Below, piece after piece: positions 35,550-44,311 of a stretch of 64,000 nt of DNA. The stretch spans positions 1 through 64,000 of the forward strand of contig CAZQFZ010000001.1 in the NCBI GenBank assembly GCA_964592635.1, written 5' to 3'. Source of the DNA: VMCP01 sp964592635 (GTDB lineage Bacteria > Bacteroidota > Bacteroidia > NS11-12g > UBA955). Each line of letters starts with the position of its first letter. The stretch's first letter is position 1. The notes under the pieces were generated by a model. It was not told the origin of the DNA. It made no database searches and was given only the letters and a program-made list of their open reading frames with translations. The position numbers and the translations under genes are program-made.

Positions 35550-36776
35550 ATGAAAATGAAAGACATAAATTCAAAACAACTATTAGAAATTGCTGAGGAA
35601 TTTGGTACTCCCATTTATGTGTACCACGGTGAGAAAATTGAATATCAATATAATCGTTTAAAGAAAGCCTTCGGCCAAGTGGACGTGCATTTGCATTATG
35701 CTATGAAAGCGTTGAATAATATCAATATTTTACGCATTCTAAGGAATCAGGGATCTGGCTTGGATGCCGTTTCTATTCAGGAAGTTCAATTGGGAATTAG
35801 GGCTGGATTTACTCCTGATCAAATTATGTACACCCCGAATTGCGTGGATTTTGAAGAAATTCGTCAAGCAGTAGATTTAGGTGTCCGTATCAATATAGAT
35901 AATATTTCCATCTTAGAACAATTTGGAAATGAATACGGTAATACCGTGCCTTGTTGCATTCGACTGAATCCGCACATCATGGCGGGTGGACATTCGCATA
36001 TTTCCGTGGGACATATTGATTCCAAGTTCGGTATTTCTATTTATCAATTGCGACATGTTCAGCGAGTTATTGAATCGCACAAAATTCATGTTAATGGACT
36101 TCACATGCATACGGGTTCGGATATTTTGGATGCTGATGTGTTTCTAAGAGGTGCAGAGTTATTATTCGAAGCGGCAGATCAATTCCCGGATTTAGAATTT
36201 ATGGATTTTGGCTCTGGATTTAAAGTTCCATATAAGGAAGGCGATATTGTCACCGATATAGAAGAGATTGGAAATCGTATTTCGGATGCTTTTCTCGCGT
36301 TTTGTGAGCGTTATGGGAAACCATTGCAGCTGTGGTTTGAACCCGGAAAGTTTATTGTATCAGAGGCCGGTTCATTGTTGGTGAAAGCCAACGTGATAAA
36401 GCAAACTACAAGTACAGTGTTTATTGGTGTAAATAGTGGGCAGAATCATTTGATTCGTCCCATGTTTTATGATGCTTACCATCATATAGAAAATATCAGT
36501 AACCCCAAGGCAACTACGCGTTTATATAGTGTAGTGGGATACATTTGCGAAACAGATACCTTGGGTTATGATCGCAAGATTGCAGAAGTTCGAGAAGGGG
36601 ATATTTTACGAATTAAGAATTCTGGGGCGTATGCCTACACCATGAGTAACAATTATAACGCTCGTTTACGTCCGGCAGAAGTTTTGTTTTATCAGGGGAA
36701 GGCACACTTGATTCGCCGACAAGAAACGTTGGAAGACATCACGCGCAACGAGATTGAAGTGATAGGAGTGGTTTAG
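35550..36776 (+). CDS. lysA: Diaminopimelate decarboxylase
   Basis: PLP-dependent enzyme for the last step of lysine synthesis, meso-diaminopimelate to L-lysine and CO2 (EC 4.1.1.20), fold III (alanine racemase-like barrel). The PLP lysine is K53 in HYAMKALNN. Other landmarks are HISVGHIDSKFGI, the HMHTGSDI phosphate-side segment, FMDFGSGFKVPY, the WFEPGKFIV motif, and the C-terminal GYICETDTLG with the substrate-binding Cys-Glu, then AYTMSNNYN. At 408 residues it is normal. The stop TAG is followed directly by a 27-bp tandem repeat whose frame continues open (see separate entry). Confidence 0.94.
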   Translation: MKMKDINSKQLLEIAEEFGTPIYVYHGEKIEYQYNRLKKAFGQVDVHLHYAMKALNNINILRILRNQGSGLDAVSIQEVQLGIRAGFTPDQIMYTPNCVDFEEIRQAVDLGVRINIDNISILEQFGNEYGNTVPCCIRLNPHIMAGGHSHISVGHIDSKFGISIYQLRHVQRVIESHKIHVNGLHMHTGSDILDADVFLRGAELLFEAADQFPDLEFMDFGSGFKVPYKEGDIVTDIEEIGNRISDAFLAFCERYGKPLQLWFEPGKFIVSEAGSLLVKANVIKQTTSTVFIGVNSGQNHLIRPMFYDAYHHIENISNPKATTRLYSVVGYICETDTLGYDRKIAEVREGDILRIKNSGAYAYTMSNNYNARLRPAEVLFYQGKAHLIRRQETLEDITRNEIEVIGVV

Positions 36777-36786
36777 CGATTCTTTT

Positions 36787-36915
36787 TGCTAGGAATTGCG
36801 GAGTATTCGGCTTTGCTAGAAATTTCGGAGTATTTGGCTTTGCTAGGAATTGCGGGGTATGTGGCTTTGCTAGGAATTTCGGAGTATTCGGCTTTGCTAG
36901 GAATTGCGGGGTTTA
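36787..36915. repeat. 27-bp tandem repeat directly after lysA
   Basis: Copies start at 36787, 36814, 36841, 36868 and 36895, each beginning TGCTAG and containing GGAATTGCGGGGTAT-like or GAATTTCGGAGTATT-like cores; four are complete and the fifth is partial. Read in the lysA frame beyond the stop, the copies give nine-residue units such as LLGIAEYSA, and this frame stays open until 36965. All differences between units are non-synonymous in that frame, which argues against selected coding. Confidence 0.85.
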
Positions 36916-36995
36916 AGAGTAATTTGAAGATATGCTTAAGCTTTGGGGAAATTCCTAATAGTTAAACGTAAATGTTATCCAAACATTCAAAATAC

Positions 36996-37022
36996 AAAAA
37001 GGGCCGCTTCAGCGGCCTTTTT
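36996..37022. terminator. Bidirectional terminator between lysA and the sus gene cluster
   Basis: GGCCGC (37002-37007) and GCGGCC (37012-37017) form a GC-rich stem with a TTCA loop. An A run on the left and a T run on the right make it work on both strands. It serves lysA from the left and the minus-strand operon ending at 37074 from the right. Confidence 0.85.
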
Positions 37023-37073
37023 GTTCACAATTACTAAACGAATTTTTTTACATGTAAATCGTTTTGTTTACAA

Positions 37074-37964
37074 CTATTGGCAAACTGTATTAAACCAGTA
37101 CTCTGGAGATTCAGTAACCCAATCGTATTGTTTGCGGATGTATCCGCGAACGATCTTGTATTTGATAGACAAAATTTGTTTTCCTTGAGTGTTAGCACCC
37201 GCCATTAATTTATTTGGGATGAAACTGAATCCAAATTTGCCATTACCGTAATCCTTCATTTTCATTTGAGGCAATTTCCCTGCAATATCTCGGTCTGCAG
37301 CTTTGATGTTATCGCCGTCAATATAAAAAACAAACTCCTCAGTACCAGTACCCACTCTCGCTTTAATAACACAGTAAAAATCATTTCTGCCTTTTAAGGA
37401 ATCCGTAGTTTCTAACTTGTTATCGTAAAATATAGTGATTACATCGTTGGGGGTAATGCTCAATGTATCTTTGGTTTTTAAACCTGGAAACGAGTATAAT
37501 TTCTTTGGACCTGTTTTGGGAGCTTCGATTTTGATTTCTAAATCTTCCGTTTTGCACTCCTGTCCACCGCAATCATCCGACCCATTTTTCTTTTTAACCA
37601 AAAGTTTAATTGGACTTCCGTAAACTTGTGCTGCCGATACTTCGTAAAACGAGGTGGGAATCATTCGGTAGTAAACCAATCCATTTCCAGCTTTCTGTAA
37701 CTTAAGAGCTTCGTTAGACGCGCCCCAAGAACCGTTGTTTAGGGGATGTCCAACAGGATGTTCTCTAGGCGACCATGTCCACATGTACAAATCATCTGTT
37801 GTACCAGCTAGAACTGGACTACCATAATCTGCACATTTATTCAAATCTACCCAAACCGTTATACTGTCGTTAGGGTTGATGGGATCGGGTTCCACCCAAG
37901 CTTTTTGCGACATAGCACTGCCCGCAGTGAATACGCTTAAAAGTATAAATAATTGCTTTTTCAT
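37074..37964 (-). CDS. Exported protein of unknown function in the sus-type operon
   Basis: A 296-residue protein with a clear signal peptide (MKKQLFILLSVFTAGSAMSQ, cleaved by signal peptidase I; no lipobox Cys). The mature protein starts with a short Ig-like part that opens WVEPDPINPNDSITVWVDLN. It also contains WTWSPREHPVG and a Cys-containing loop (DDCGGQECKTED), and ends with a beta-rich half. I do not recognise it with certainty; exported proteins in this position after SusC/SusD are often glycan-binding surface or periplasmic proteins (DUF4961 is one family to compare). It is the last gene of the operon, 28 bp after the lipoprotein gene. Confidence 0.7.
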   Translation of the reverse strand: MKKQLFILLSVFTAGSAMSQKAWVEPDPINPNDSITVWVDLNKCADYGSPVLAGTTDDLYMWTWSPREHPVGHPLNNGSWGASNEALKLQKAGNGLVYYRMIPTSFYEVSAAQVYGSPIKLLVKKKNGSDDCGGQECKTEDLEIKIEAPKTGPKKLYSFPGLKTKDTLSITPNDVITIFYDNKLETTDSLKGRNDFYCVIKARVGTGTEEFVFYIDGDNIKAADRDIAGKLPQMKMKDYGNGKFGFSFIPNKLMAGANTQGKQILSIKYKIVRGYIRKQYDWVTESPEYWFNTVCQ

Positions 37965-37992
37965 TCTTTTTTTATTTTAGTTTTCCTCCCAA

Positions 37993-38502
37993 TTATTTGC
38001 GAACAAACCACAGATGATAAGATACAGTGCGTTCTGTACCGCACAATTTGTTGTATTTCAATACCAAGAATTTATCTTGAGGACGAACAGGACGAACCAA
38101 TGGGAACGACATTTCATTCACCGAACCTTGATTAAAGAGTACTTTACTCGGGTAGTTGCTATTGTCAAAGTTCCATTTCCCGTTATTCAATCCAAACATA
38201 TCGCTGCCTTGTCCAGTTGTAACAGTGCAGGTTGAATCGGTTTGATTGAAAGCGATTTCCATTGGCGATAATGATGAAATGGGATTGATAATGGTTTCAG
38301 TGACATCCAACAAAGTATCGCTTTCTTGGAATGCCAATTGTACGTTAACGTCTATTTGTTGCACACGGTAAAGTGTCCAGTTGGCAGAAATTCCTTCACG
38401 TTGATTGGCTCTTGGACCCAATTCTCGTGTTTCTTTTTTGCAAGATGCAAAAAATATCATGCTAGATAAAGCAAAAAGTGTAGTTAATTTTAGTGTTTTC
38501 AT
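37993..38502 (-). CDS. Lipocalin-like lipoprotein in the sus-type operon
   Basis: Small lipoprotein, 169 residues from the ATG at 38502. The signal peptide ends in a lipobox with Cys followed by KKE (IFFASCKKE). The mature part starts GISANWTLYRVQQID, the opening of lipocalin-like Bacteroidota families (DUF5004 is a likely match), and ends with a strand pair (YNKLCGTERTVSYHLWFVRK). The ATG overlaps the susD stop as TAATG, and an AGGAGG lies about nine bases before it, a rare good Shine-Dalgarno site for this phylum. An ATG nine bases upstream (38511) is less likely. Probably a surface or periplasmic partner of the SusCD pair. Confidence 0.75.
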   Translation of the reverse strand: MKTLKLTTLFALSSMIFFASCKKETRELGPRANQREGISANWTLYRVQQIDVNVQLAFQESDTLLDVTETIINPISSLSPMEIAFNQTDSTCTVTTGQGSDMFGLNNGKWNFDNSNYPSKVLFNQGSVNEMSFPLVRPVRPQDKFLVLKYNKLCGTERTVSYHLWFVRK

Positions 38503-39878
38503 TAGTCGCATCCTCCTGTTGGGTTAATGTTAAATATATCCGTTTTTTCAGTGATAGGGAATTGCATAAGCATTCCTTTGCAATTCCATTCATGTCCGCG
38601 AATGAACATACGCTCTTTTTCGATGGCTCCCAAACGCTTGACTTCGTGAATGCGATCTCCTTGAAACATCAATTCAACTCTACGTTCTTGGCGAATACGA
38701 GCTAAAATTTCAGCAGGAGTGGCGTTGGCATCCAATAATTGTGGAACCGTGTACGATTTATTGATAATTACGTTAATGTCGGTAATTGCTTGAGCATAAT
38801 CTGTTCCCAGAGTAGCCATAGATTCAGCACGAATCAACAACATTTGTTTAAGATGCAAAACGGGTACATTAAAGTAAGGTTGGTTGAACATATTGGATCT
38901 AATAAATTCATTTTGCGCCCCTTTATTCACCACAGAAAGCAACATTAAACGTTTGTCGGTTGTTTTGTTATCGAGGGATGCATACAATGCTTTGTCCATT
39001 TGACAAGCTGGAACACCAGAAGCAAAATTGCTAGTGTATGAACCGCTTCTTTGGTCGTTAACACCGTACGAAATAATGGAATAAATATGTTCAGATTCAG
39101 CAGAAGTAGTGAACACATTTACAGTATCAGATAGTGTGAAAAGTCCAGAACCAATTACATCGTTAGATTCTTTAATGGCAGTGTTGTAATCCCCTTTTTG
39201 GAATGCCACTTGTGCCAGTAACGCTTTTGCCGCCCATTTGGTAGCATAACCATTATTCGACTCAGGCAAGTTGGCGATTGCCATATTCAAATCGTCTTCA
39301 ATTGCAGCATATGCTGTAGCTACAGATTCTCTTTTTTGTGGAGTAGTTACTACAGTGCGTACAACTGCGATTCCATCGTGTGAATTATCTGCAGTATATC
39401 CCCAGGGTTGAGCATACATTCTTACCGCAGTAAAGTGACAAAGTGCACGTATAAAAGCAACCTCTCCAGAAATTCTCTTGGAATCTTCTGCTGTTAAGTC
39501 TTTGGCATCACTCATGTGCTCCTGCACGAAATTAGCACGGAATATTGCGCGATATAGTTGAGAATAGAACGCACCACTGGTGGTATTGAAAAACAATACG
39601 TTATGGTTGTAAATCTCTCTGTAGTCGTTGTTGTTGGGAAGAGCTAAATTGTCTGACATCAATTCAGCCATCGTTTGATAAAATCCCCCAAAAGAATTAG
39701 CAACCTCGTTGTAACTTCCGTTCAATAATTTTTGAAGATCTTGAGTGTTTTGTATTGCATCTTCCACCAAAATTTCGTTAGGTGGGGGAGTTTCAATCAT
39801 TTTTTCGCAGGATGTTCCTAGGGCACTCAATCCTAAAACAACTGCTATATATTTTCCGAATTTTAACATCTTTTTCAT
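38502..39878 (-). CDS. RagB/SusD family nutrient-uptake outer-membrane lipoprotein
   Basis: The lid lipoprotein of a SusCD transporter. The signal peptide (MKKMLKFGKYIAVVLGLSALGTSC) ends in a lipobox Cys. The body is the alpha-helical TPR-like SusD fold, with family phrases such as ALCHFTAVRMYAQPWG, KWAAKALLAQVAFQKGDYNTAI near 230, and the late segment ARIRQERRVELMFQGDRIHEVKRLG. At 458 residues it is of the normal short type. It starts 18 bp after susC and its stop overlaps the lipoprotein gene. No glycoside hydrolase gene lies near, so the cargo may be a peptide or a small glycan rather than a polysaccharide. Confidence 0.92.
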   Translation of the reverse strand: MKKMLKFGKYIAVVLGLSALGTSCEKMIETPPPNEILVEDAIQNTQDLQKLLNGSYNEVANSFGGFYQTMAELMSDNLALPNNNDYREIYNHNVLFFNTTSGAFYSQLYRAIFRANFVQEHMSDAKDLTAEDSKRISGEVAFIRALCHFTAVRMYAQPWGYTADNSHDGIAVVRTVVTTPQKRESVATAYAAIEDDLNMAIANLPESNNGYATKWAAKALLAQVAFQKGDYNTAIKESNDVIGSGLFTLSDTVNVFTTSAESEHIYSIISYGVNDQRSGSYTSNFASGVPACQMDKALYASLDNKTTDKRLMLLSVVNKGAQNEFIRSNMFNQPYFNVPVLHLKQMLLIRAESMATLGTDYAQAITDINVIINKSYTVPQLLDANATPAEILARIRQERRVELMFQGDRIHEVKRLGAIEKERMFIRGHEWNCKGMLMQFPITEKTDIFNINPTGGCD

Positions 39879-39896
39879 GATTTTGTTATTTTAAAA

Positions 39897-42797
39897 TTAG
39901 AAGCTTAAGTTGATAGAAATACTGTAACTTTTCTCTTGAGGAGGGGTCAAATAGGTAATACTACCACTCATGTTTCGGTCCGTTGCGTTTTCAAAATCAC
40001 GTGCAATTTCTGGATCCAATCCTGTAAAACGAGTCCAGGTCAAGATATTTGTAGCAACAAACATGATTTTTGCATTATCCAACTTCCAACGTTGAACCAA
40101 TGCTTTAGGTAAATTATAACCTAAAGATAGACTTCTTAAACGAGCATATGTTCCATCTTGCAACCACAAATCCGTATTGATCCAAGGTGTAGTTGCACCA
40201 TGATTAAATGTACTTAAAGTCATTTTGGGATAAATTGCATCGTCGCCAGGTTTTTGCCATCTGTCAAGAACACGAGGATCCATGTTCCAATCGGTAATTA
40301 AACTCATTTGACGTTTTAAGGATGACTCGTAAATGCTTCCCCCGATATTGAAATAAATATTGGCGTTCAATTCCCAATTTCTCCAATTAACGGTATTGTT
40401 CAAGTTACCAAAAGCGTCGGGCAAAATTCTTCCCACTGCCACACGGTTAGATGGATCCCATTTATCAGTAATGTTTCCATTGATGTCGTAATACATAGGC
40501 GCACCGGTTTCTTTGTTTACACCCGCATATCTCACCAAGAAGTTAGTTCCAACGGGTTGACCAACCACAACACGAGTGTCGTTCGTACCACCACTGATTG
40601 CATCGGGTTGGTAAACTCCGATACTGGTAATTGCATTCCAGTTACGAGCAATGTTTAAGTTGGAGGTCCAACGGAATTTTTTTGTGCGGATATTGATTGT
40701 TTTCAAAGTGAATTCAATCCCTTCGTTTTCGATTTGACCTACGTTATCATAGAAACTTCCAAATCCAATGTGTGTAGGAATGGATACGTTCATAATAACG
40801 TCTTTGGTGGATTTTTTGTAATACGTCAATTCTGTGCTGATTCTACCTCTGAATAAAGTAGCTTCGATACCCGCATCAAAGTTGATGGTGCTTTCCCAAC
40901 GTAAATTTGGATTCTCTAAACGAGCAGGAGCAAGCTGTGGATTGCCGTTGTACAAAGGTAGGTTTCCACTAGGAGTTACCGTGCCCCAACGCGCGTAGTT
41001 ATCGAAGTTGGCATTACCCGATTTTCCGATTCCCGCACGCACCTTCATGAAGTTGATTGCTTTGAATTTCTTCATGAATTTTTCTTCAGAAAGGATATAC
41101 CCCATAGCCGCTGCTGGGAAAAAGCCGTAACGATTGTTGCTACCGAAGCGACTGCTTCCGTCCCATCTTGACGTCAACTGAATGTTAATCTTATTGTTGA
41201 TATTGTAGTTTAAACGACCGAAAAAGCTTAAAAAAGCCCAATTATAAGGTGTATTGTATCGACTTAATAGTGCTGTATCGGGAATAGCCACTTGATCTAC
41301 AGGTCCGGTTGCATCGAAATTCTCCACATATTTGGAATGAGTCAATGAATTTTGATATTCGTGACCCAACATCACAGAAACGCTTTGATTTTTAGTGATT
41401 TCTTTATTCCAATTTGCAGTTACAAAGTAGTTGTAGTTTCTGGTCCATGCAGGGTACCATTTCGCATTTCCGTTTTGAGCATAGTTTTGATTGTAGTAAC
41501 GTATCAATTTCGCAGGTTCATACAAATATTCGTTGTAATCCATATAATCCATACTACCACTTGCATTAATCGACAAGTCTTTAGTAATTTCATAGCTAAT
41601 ACTTGCATTGTTAATGGTTCTAATTTCTTGACTTCTCCAGTTTTTCAGGTCACGAACTGTATGTAAACCAACTGGCGATAAGTAGCTTTTTGTTGCAGAA
41701 TCATAAATAGGATCCAACGGATAAATGTTCAACATGGTACTCATTGCAGATCCCAAACCTCCTGCCCACGCAGCATCAACCCGGTAGTTTGTACCACGAC
41801 TTAAGCTGTGCGAAAGTTGAATGTTCATACCTTTTATTGGGCGTAAATCAGCGTTTAAACGATGACTCAAACGTTCGTATTTGTTGCCTTTGATATATGA
41901 ACCATTGTCATCAGAAGAAATAATGTATTTCAACGCGAAATTTTTGCCTGCGTAGTTCGCTCCGATATTGTAATTTTGCTTGATTCCCACACCAATCATC
42001 TGACTTACCCAGTCGGTATTGGTATTTTGTACGTCTTCCCAGTTCAAACGCAATCCAATGCGATCGAGATTGGGTGTTCCCACATTACCGTCGTTGTACC
42101 AAGCTTCTTCGTATAGTTGCAACCATTCTTTGCCCGACAACATGGTGGGCATTTTAGTTGGAACAGCTGCTCCAAATCGGGTACTCACATCGAATTTTAA
42201 TCCTTTTTTGCGAGCACGTTTGGTTGTGATTAAAACTACCCCATTTGATCCACGAGATCCATAAATACTCGTCGCGGCAGCGTCTTTCAAAATTTCAATG
42301 TTCTCAATGTCTTCAGGATTGATACTGGCCAAGGGGTTATTGTTGAATCCACCCCCATAGTTAAATCCATTGCTGCGATTCATGAAGTAATCTTGCGTAA
42401 TTGGAATACCGTCAATTACATAAAGTGGATCACCGGCAGCAGAAATCGATGCAGCACCACGAATACGAATTAAAGAAGCCGAACCAGCCATACCTGAACC
42501 TACTGTAACTTGCACACCTGCAGCTTTACCCTGCAATGCCGCTTCGAAACTTTGAGTAGGTAATTCCGCTATCTCTTTTCCGCTTACAGAAGAAATAGAT
42601 CCCACCACATTTCTTTTGGATTGACGTCCATAACCGATAATTACCACATCACCAATGCTTTCAACTTCATTGGGATTTACTGCGGTATCTTTTGCAAGAG
42701 AAACACCTTTGGATGTTTGAGCTTGCGATTGTGAAACCATCGTTATTCCTAATAACAATAGCCCCATTAATTTTCCATTCCGGTAAATTTTTCGCAT
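39897..42797 (-). CDS. SusC/RagA family TonB-linked outer-membrane transporter
   Basis: Outer-membrane barrel transporter of 966 residues. The ATG at 42797 gives signal peptide MGLLLLGITMVSQSQAQ; a TTG 24 bases upstream is not needed. The TonB box-like segment VVIIGYGRQSKRNVVGS is at about 51-67. The plug has the RIRGAASISAAGDPLYVIDG and IEILKDAAATSIYGSRG motifs. Unlike most SusC proteins it lacks the N-terminal carboxypeptidase-like domain; only some 20 residues separate the signal peptide from the TonB-box region. The C-terminus ends in aromatic strand SYSISINLSF. It pairs with the susD gene 18 bp downstream. Confidence 0.93.
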   Translation of the reverse strand: MRKIYRNGKLMGLLLLGITMVSQSQAQTSKGVSLAKDTAVNPNEVESIGDVVIIGYGRQSKRNVVGSISSVSGKEIAELPTQSFEAALQGKAAGVQVTVGSGMAGSASLIRIRGAASISAAGDPLYVIDGIPITQDYFMNRSNGFNYGGGFNNNPLASINPEDIENIEILKDAAATSIYGSRGSNGVVLITTKRARKKGLKFDVSTRFGAAVPTKMPTMLSGKEWLQLYEEAWYNDGNVGTPNLDRIGLRLNWEDVQNTNTDWVSQMIGVGIKQNYNIGANYAGKNFALKYIISSDDNGSYIKGNKYERLSHRLNADLRPIKGMNIQLSHSLSRGTNYRVDAAWAGGLGSAMSTMLNIYPLDPIYDSATKSYLSPVGLHTVRDLKNWRSQEIRTINNASISYEITKDLSINASGSMDYMDYNEYLYEPAKLIRYYNQNYAQNGNAKWYPAWTRNYNYFVTANWNKEITKNQSVSVMLGHEYQNSLTHSKYVENFDATGPVDQVAIPDTALLSRYNTPYNWAFLSFFGRLNYNINNKINIQLTSRWDGSSRFGSNNRYGFFPAAAMGYILSEEKFMKKFKAINFMKVRAGIGKSGNANFDNYARWGTVTPSGNLPLYNGNPQLAPARLENPNLRWESTINFDAGIEATLFRGRISTELTYYKKSTKDVIMNVSIPTHIGFGSFYDNVGQIENEGIEFTLKTINIRTKKFRWTSNLNIARNWNAITSIGVYQPDAISGGTNDTRVVVGQPVGTNFLVRYAGVNKETGAPMYYDINGNITDKWDPSNRVAVGRILPDAFGNLNNTVNWRNWELNANIYFNIGGSIYESSLKRQMSLITDWNMDPRVLDRWQKPGDDAIYPKMTLSTFNHGATTPWINTDLWLQDGTYARLRSLSLGYNLPKALVQRWKLDNAKIMFVATNILTWTRFTGLDPEIARDFENATDRNMSGSITYLTPPQEKSYSISINLSF

Positions 42798-42874
42798 AAA
42801 TCGTTCAAATTTGACCGGCAATTTACCTAAAAACTAGTAAGTGTCAAAATTACATTTACTATTTTTTCAATGAT

Positions 42875-44254
42875 TTACATTTCTGAAACGATTCTTATAA
42901 CAATTCTAAAGCCCAAAGTAGCGCTTTTATAATCACCGCGTTGGATTTTTACAGCCCAAGGATCCAAATAATGAAACTCATCATTCCAACTTCCGCCCTT
43001 AACCGCAAAATGGGTGTTCAATTCCTTTTCGGTATGAAGTAATCCTTCCAATTCAGATTCGGGGACGTGAATATCGGGATTGATAATTAATCTCCCTTGT
43101 CGGGTGTACATCCATTGTTTAGCATCCAACAAATGTCCTTTAGCACGGGTGGATGTCCATTCTTCTACATTTCCTTGTAAATTAGAAATGGGGAAACTTC
43201 CGCTTTGAACTGTCATCATAAAAAAGACAGAATTGATATTATCCAACGACCGGTTAAAAGGATTGACGCGTTTCGAGTCTCTCAAATAAACCCCGCGCTG
43301 AGTGATTATATCTCCGCCATTGATTTCGGTTAATGTACTCAAAGTTACATTTAATGAAAAATAATCGGAACCTACCCAGCTAATTAATTCTGGATTTTCC
43401 GTCACTTCATTATTTACATAATAACGTTGTTGAATACTGACGTTTTTTAATTGCTTTTTAGTAACTAAACCACCGGATTTCATGGCCCAATAGGTTTGAT
43501 TATAATTAACAGCTGCTGAAAATTCCGCCGCTGTAGGTAAATCCACCTGAATTCGATAACCCTTAGGTAAGTATTGCTTAAATTGGCTGTTTAACTTAAA
43601 CTCCAACCAATCCGTAAATTGCGTAGCTTGGAATTGACTGATTCCCACAACAGGATAACCGTGATAGGCAGGATGTTGAAAGTAATAATTCACAAAAGGC
43701 TGGTTAAATGTGAGTTTTGACTCCCAAACGGTAGTATCTGGGTACAACGCCGATTTCTTCCAACCCATACTGTCGGATTTCCCCGATTTAAATGCTTGTC
43801 CTGCTGTAATATCATCCAAAAACTCCTTCCACATTAAATTAGTTACTTCTGTTTTAAACATGTAGTAGGGCGATAGTGGGGCTAACTCTGCAACAGATCT
43901 AATGGAATCATACCCCCAATTGGAGTACACCAATAGTGTATCGGTTAATCCCAACGACTGGTTATTGGGCGAATAACAATTGTGTTTATATGTTTTTTTG
44001 AAACCTACTTTTTCTCTAACTCCCAACAAAACATAATTTTTATTTAAATACTCAGTTAAAGGAGTTTTAGAAAAATCGCCTTCATTCGTTTTACTCAATT
44101 CGATTCCATATAATGGATAATCAAAATGACGGAAATAATATTTGGTGTGGTATTGTGGGGGGGGTATAAAAGTAGGTTTTTGCGCTGATGCTTTTTCTAT
44201 TGTAAAGCAGAACACTATAATAATTATACCTAAAAGGATTTTATTTTTTAGCAT
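42875..44254 (-). CDS. Exported FGE-sulfatase-fold (SUMF1/EgtB-like) protein
   Basis: A 459-residue exported protein (signal peptide ILLGIIIIVFCFTIEKASAQ). The N-terminal 100 residues are unassigned. From about 130 the formylglycine-generating enzyme fold is visible: FKTEVTNLMWKEFLDD, PVVGISQFQATQFTDWLE, RIQVDLPTAAEFSAAVNY, LQGNVEEWTSTRAKG, AVKGGSWNDEF and LGFRIVIRI. The reactive cysteines of true FGE are not evident in the C-terminal core, so catalysis is doubtful. T9SS gliding proteins GldJ and GldK share this fold, but they are lipoproteins and this has no lipobox. It lies between lptD and susC on the same strand, 77 bp before susC. Confidence 0.75.
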   Translation of the reverse strand: MLKNKILLGIIIIVFCFTIEKASAQKPTFIPPPQYHTKYYFRHFDYPLYGIELSKTNEGDFSKTPLTEYLNKNYVLLGVREKVGFKKTYKHNCYSPNNQSLGLTDTLLVYSNWGYDSIRSVAELAPLSPYYMFKTEVTNLMWKEFLDDITAGQAFKSGKSDSMGWKKSALYPDTTVWESKLTFNQPFVNYYFQHPAYHGYPVVGISQFQATQFTDWLEFKLNSQFKQYLPKGYRIQVDLPTAAEFSAAVNYNQTYWAMKSGGLVTKKQLKNVSIQQRYYVNNEVTENPELISWVGSDYFSLNVTLSTLTEINGGDIITQRGVYLRDSKRVNPFNRSLDNINSVFFMMTVQSGSFPISNLQGNVEEWTSTRAKGHLLDAKQWMYTRQGRLIINPDIHVPESELEGLLHTEKELNTHFAVKGGSWNDEFHYLDPWAVKIQRGDYKSATLGFRIVIRIVSEM

Positions 44255-44311
44255 AGTTTTTTTTGTTAAAAAACATAATACGTGTATTAACGTAGTACAT
44301 TTAAAATTATT

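Noticed and set aside
36777..36965. Independent small gene made of the 27-bp repeat
   Set aside because: No ATG in frame, and unit differences are all non-synonymous; kept only as a repeat and possible read-through tail.
42875..44254. Naming the FGE-fold gene gldJ or gldK
   Set aside because: Those are lipoproteins with a lipobox and sit with other gliding genes; this protein has neither.
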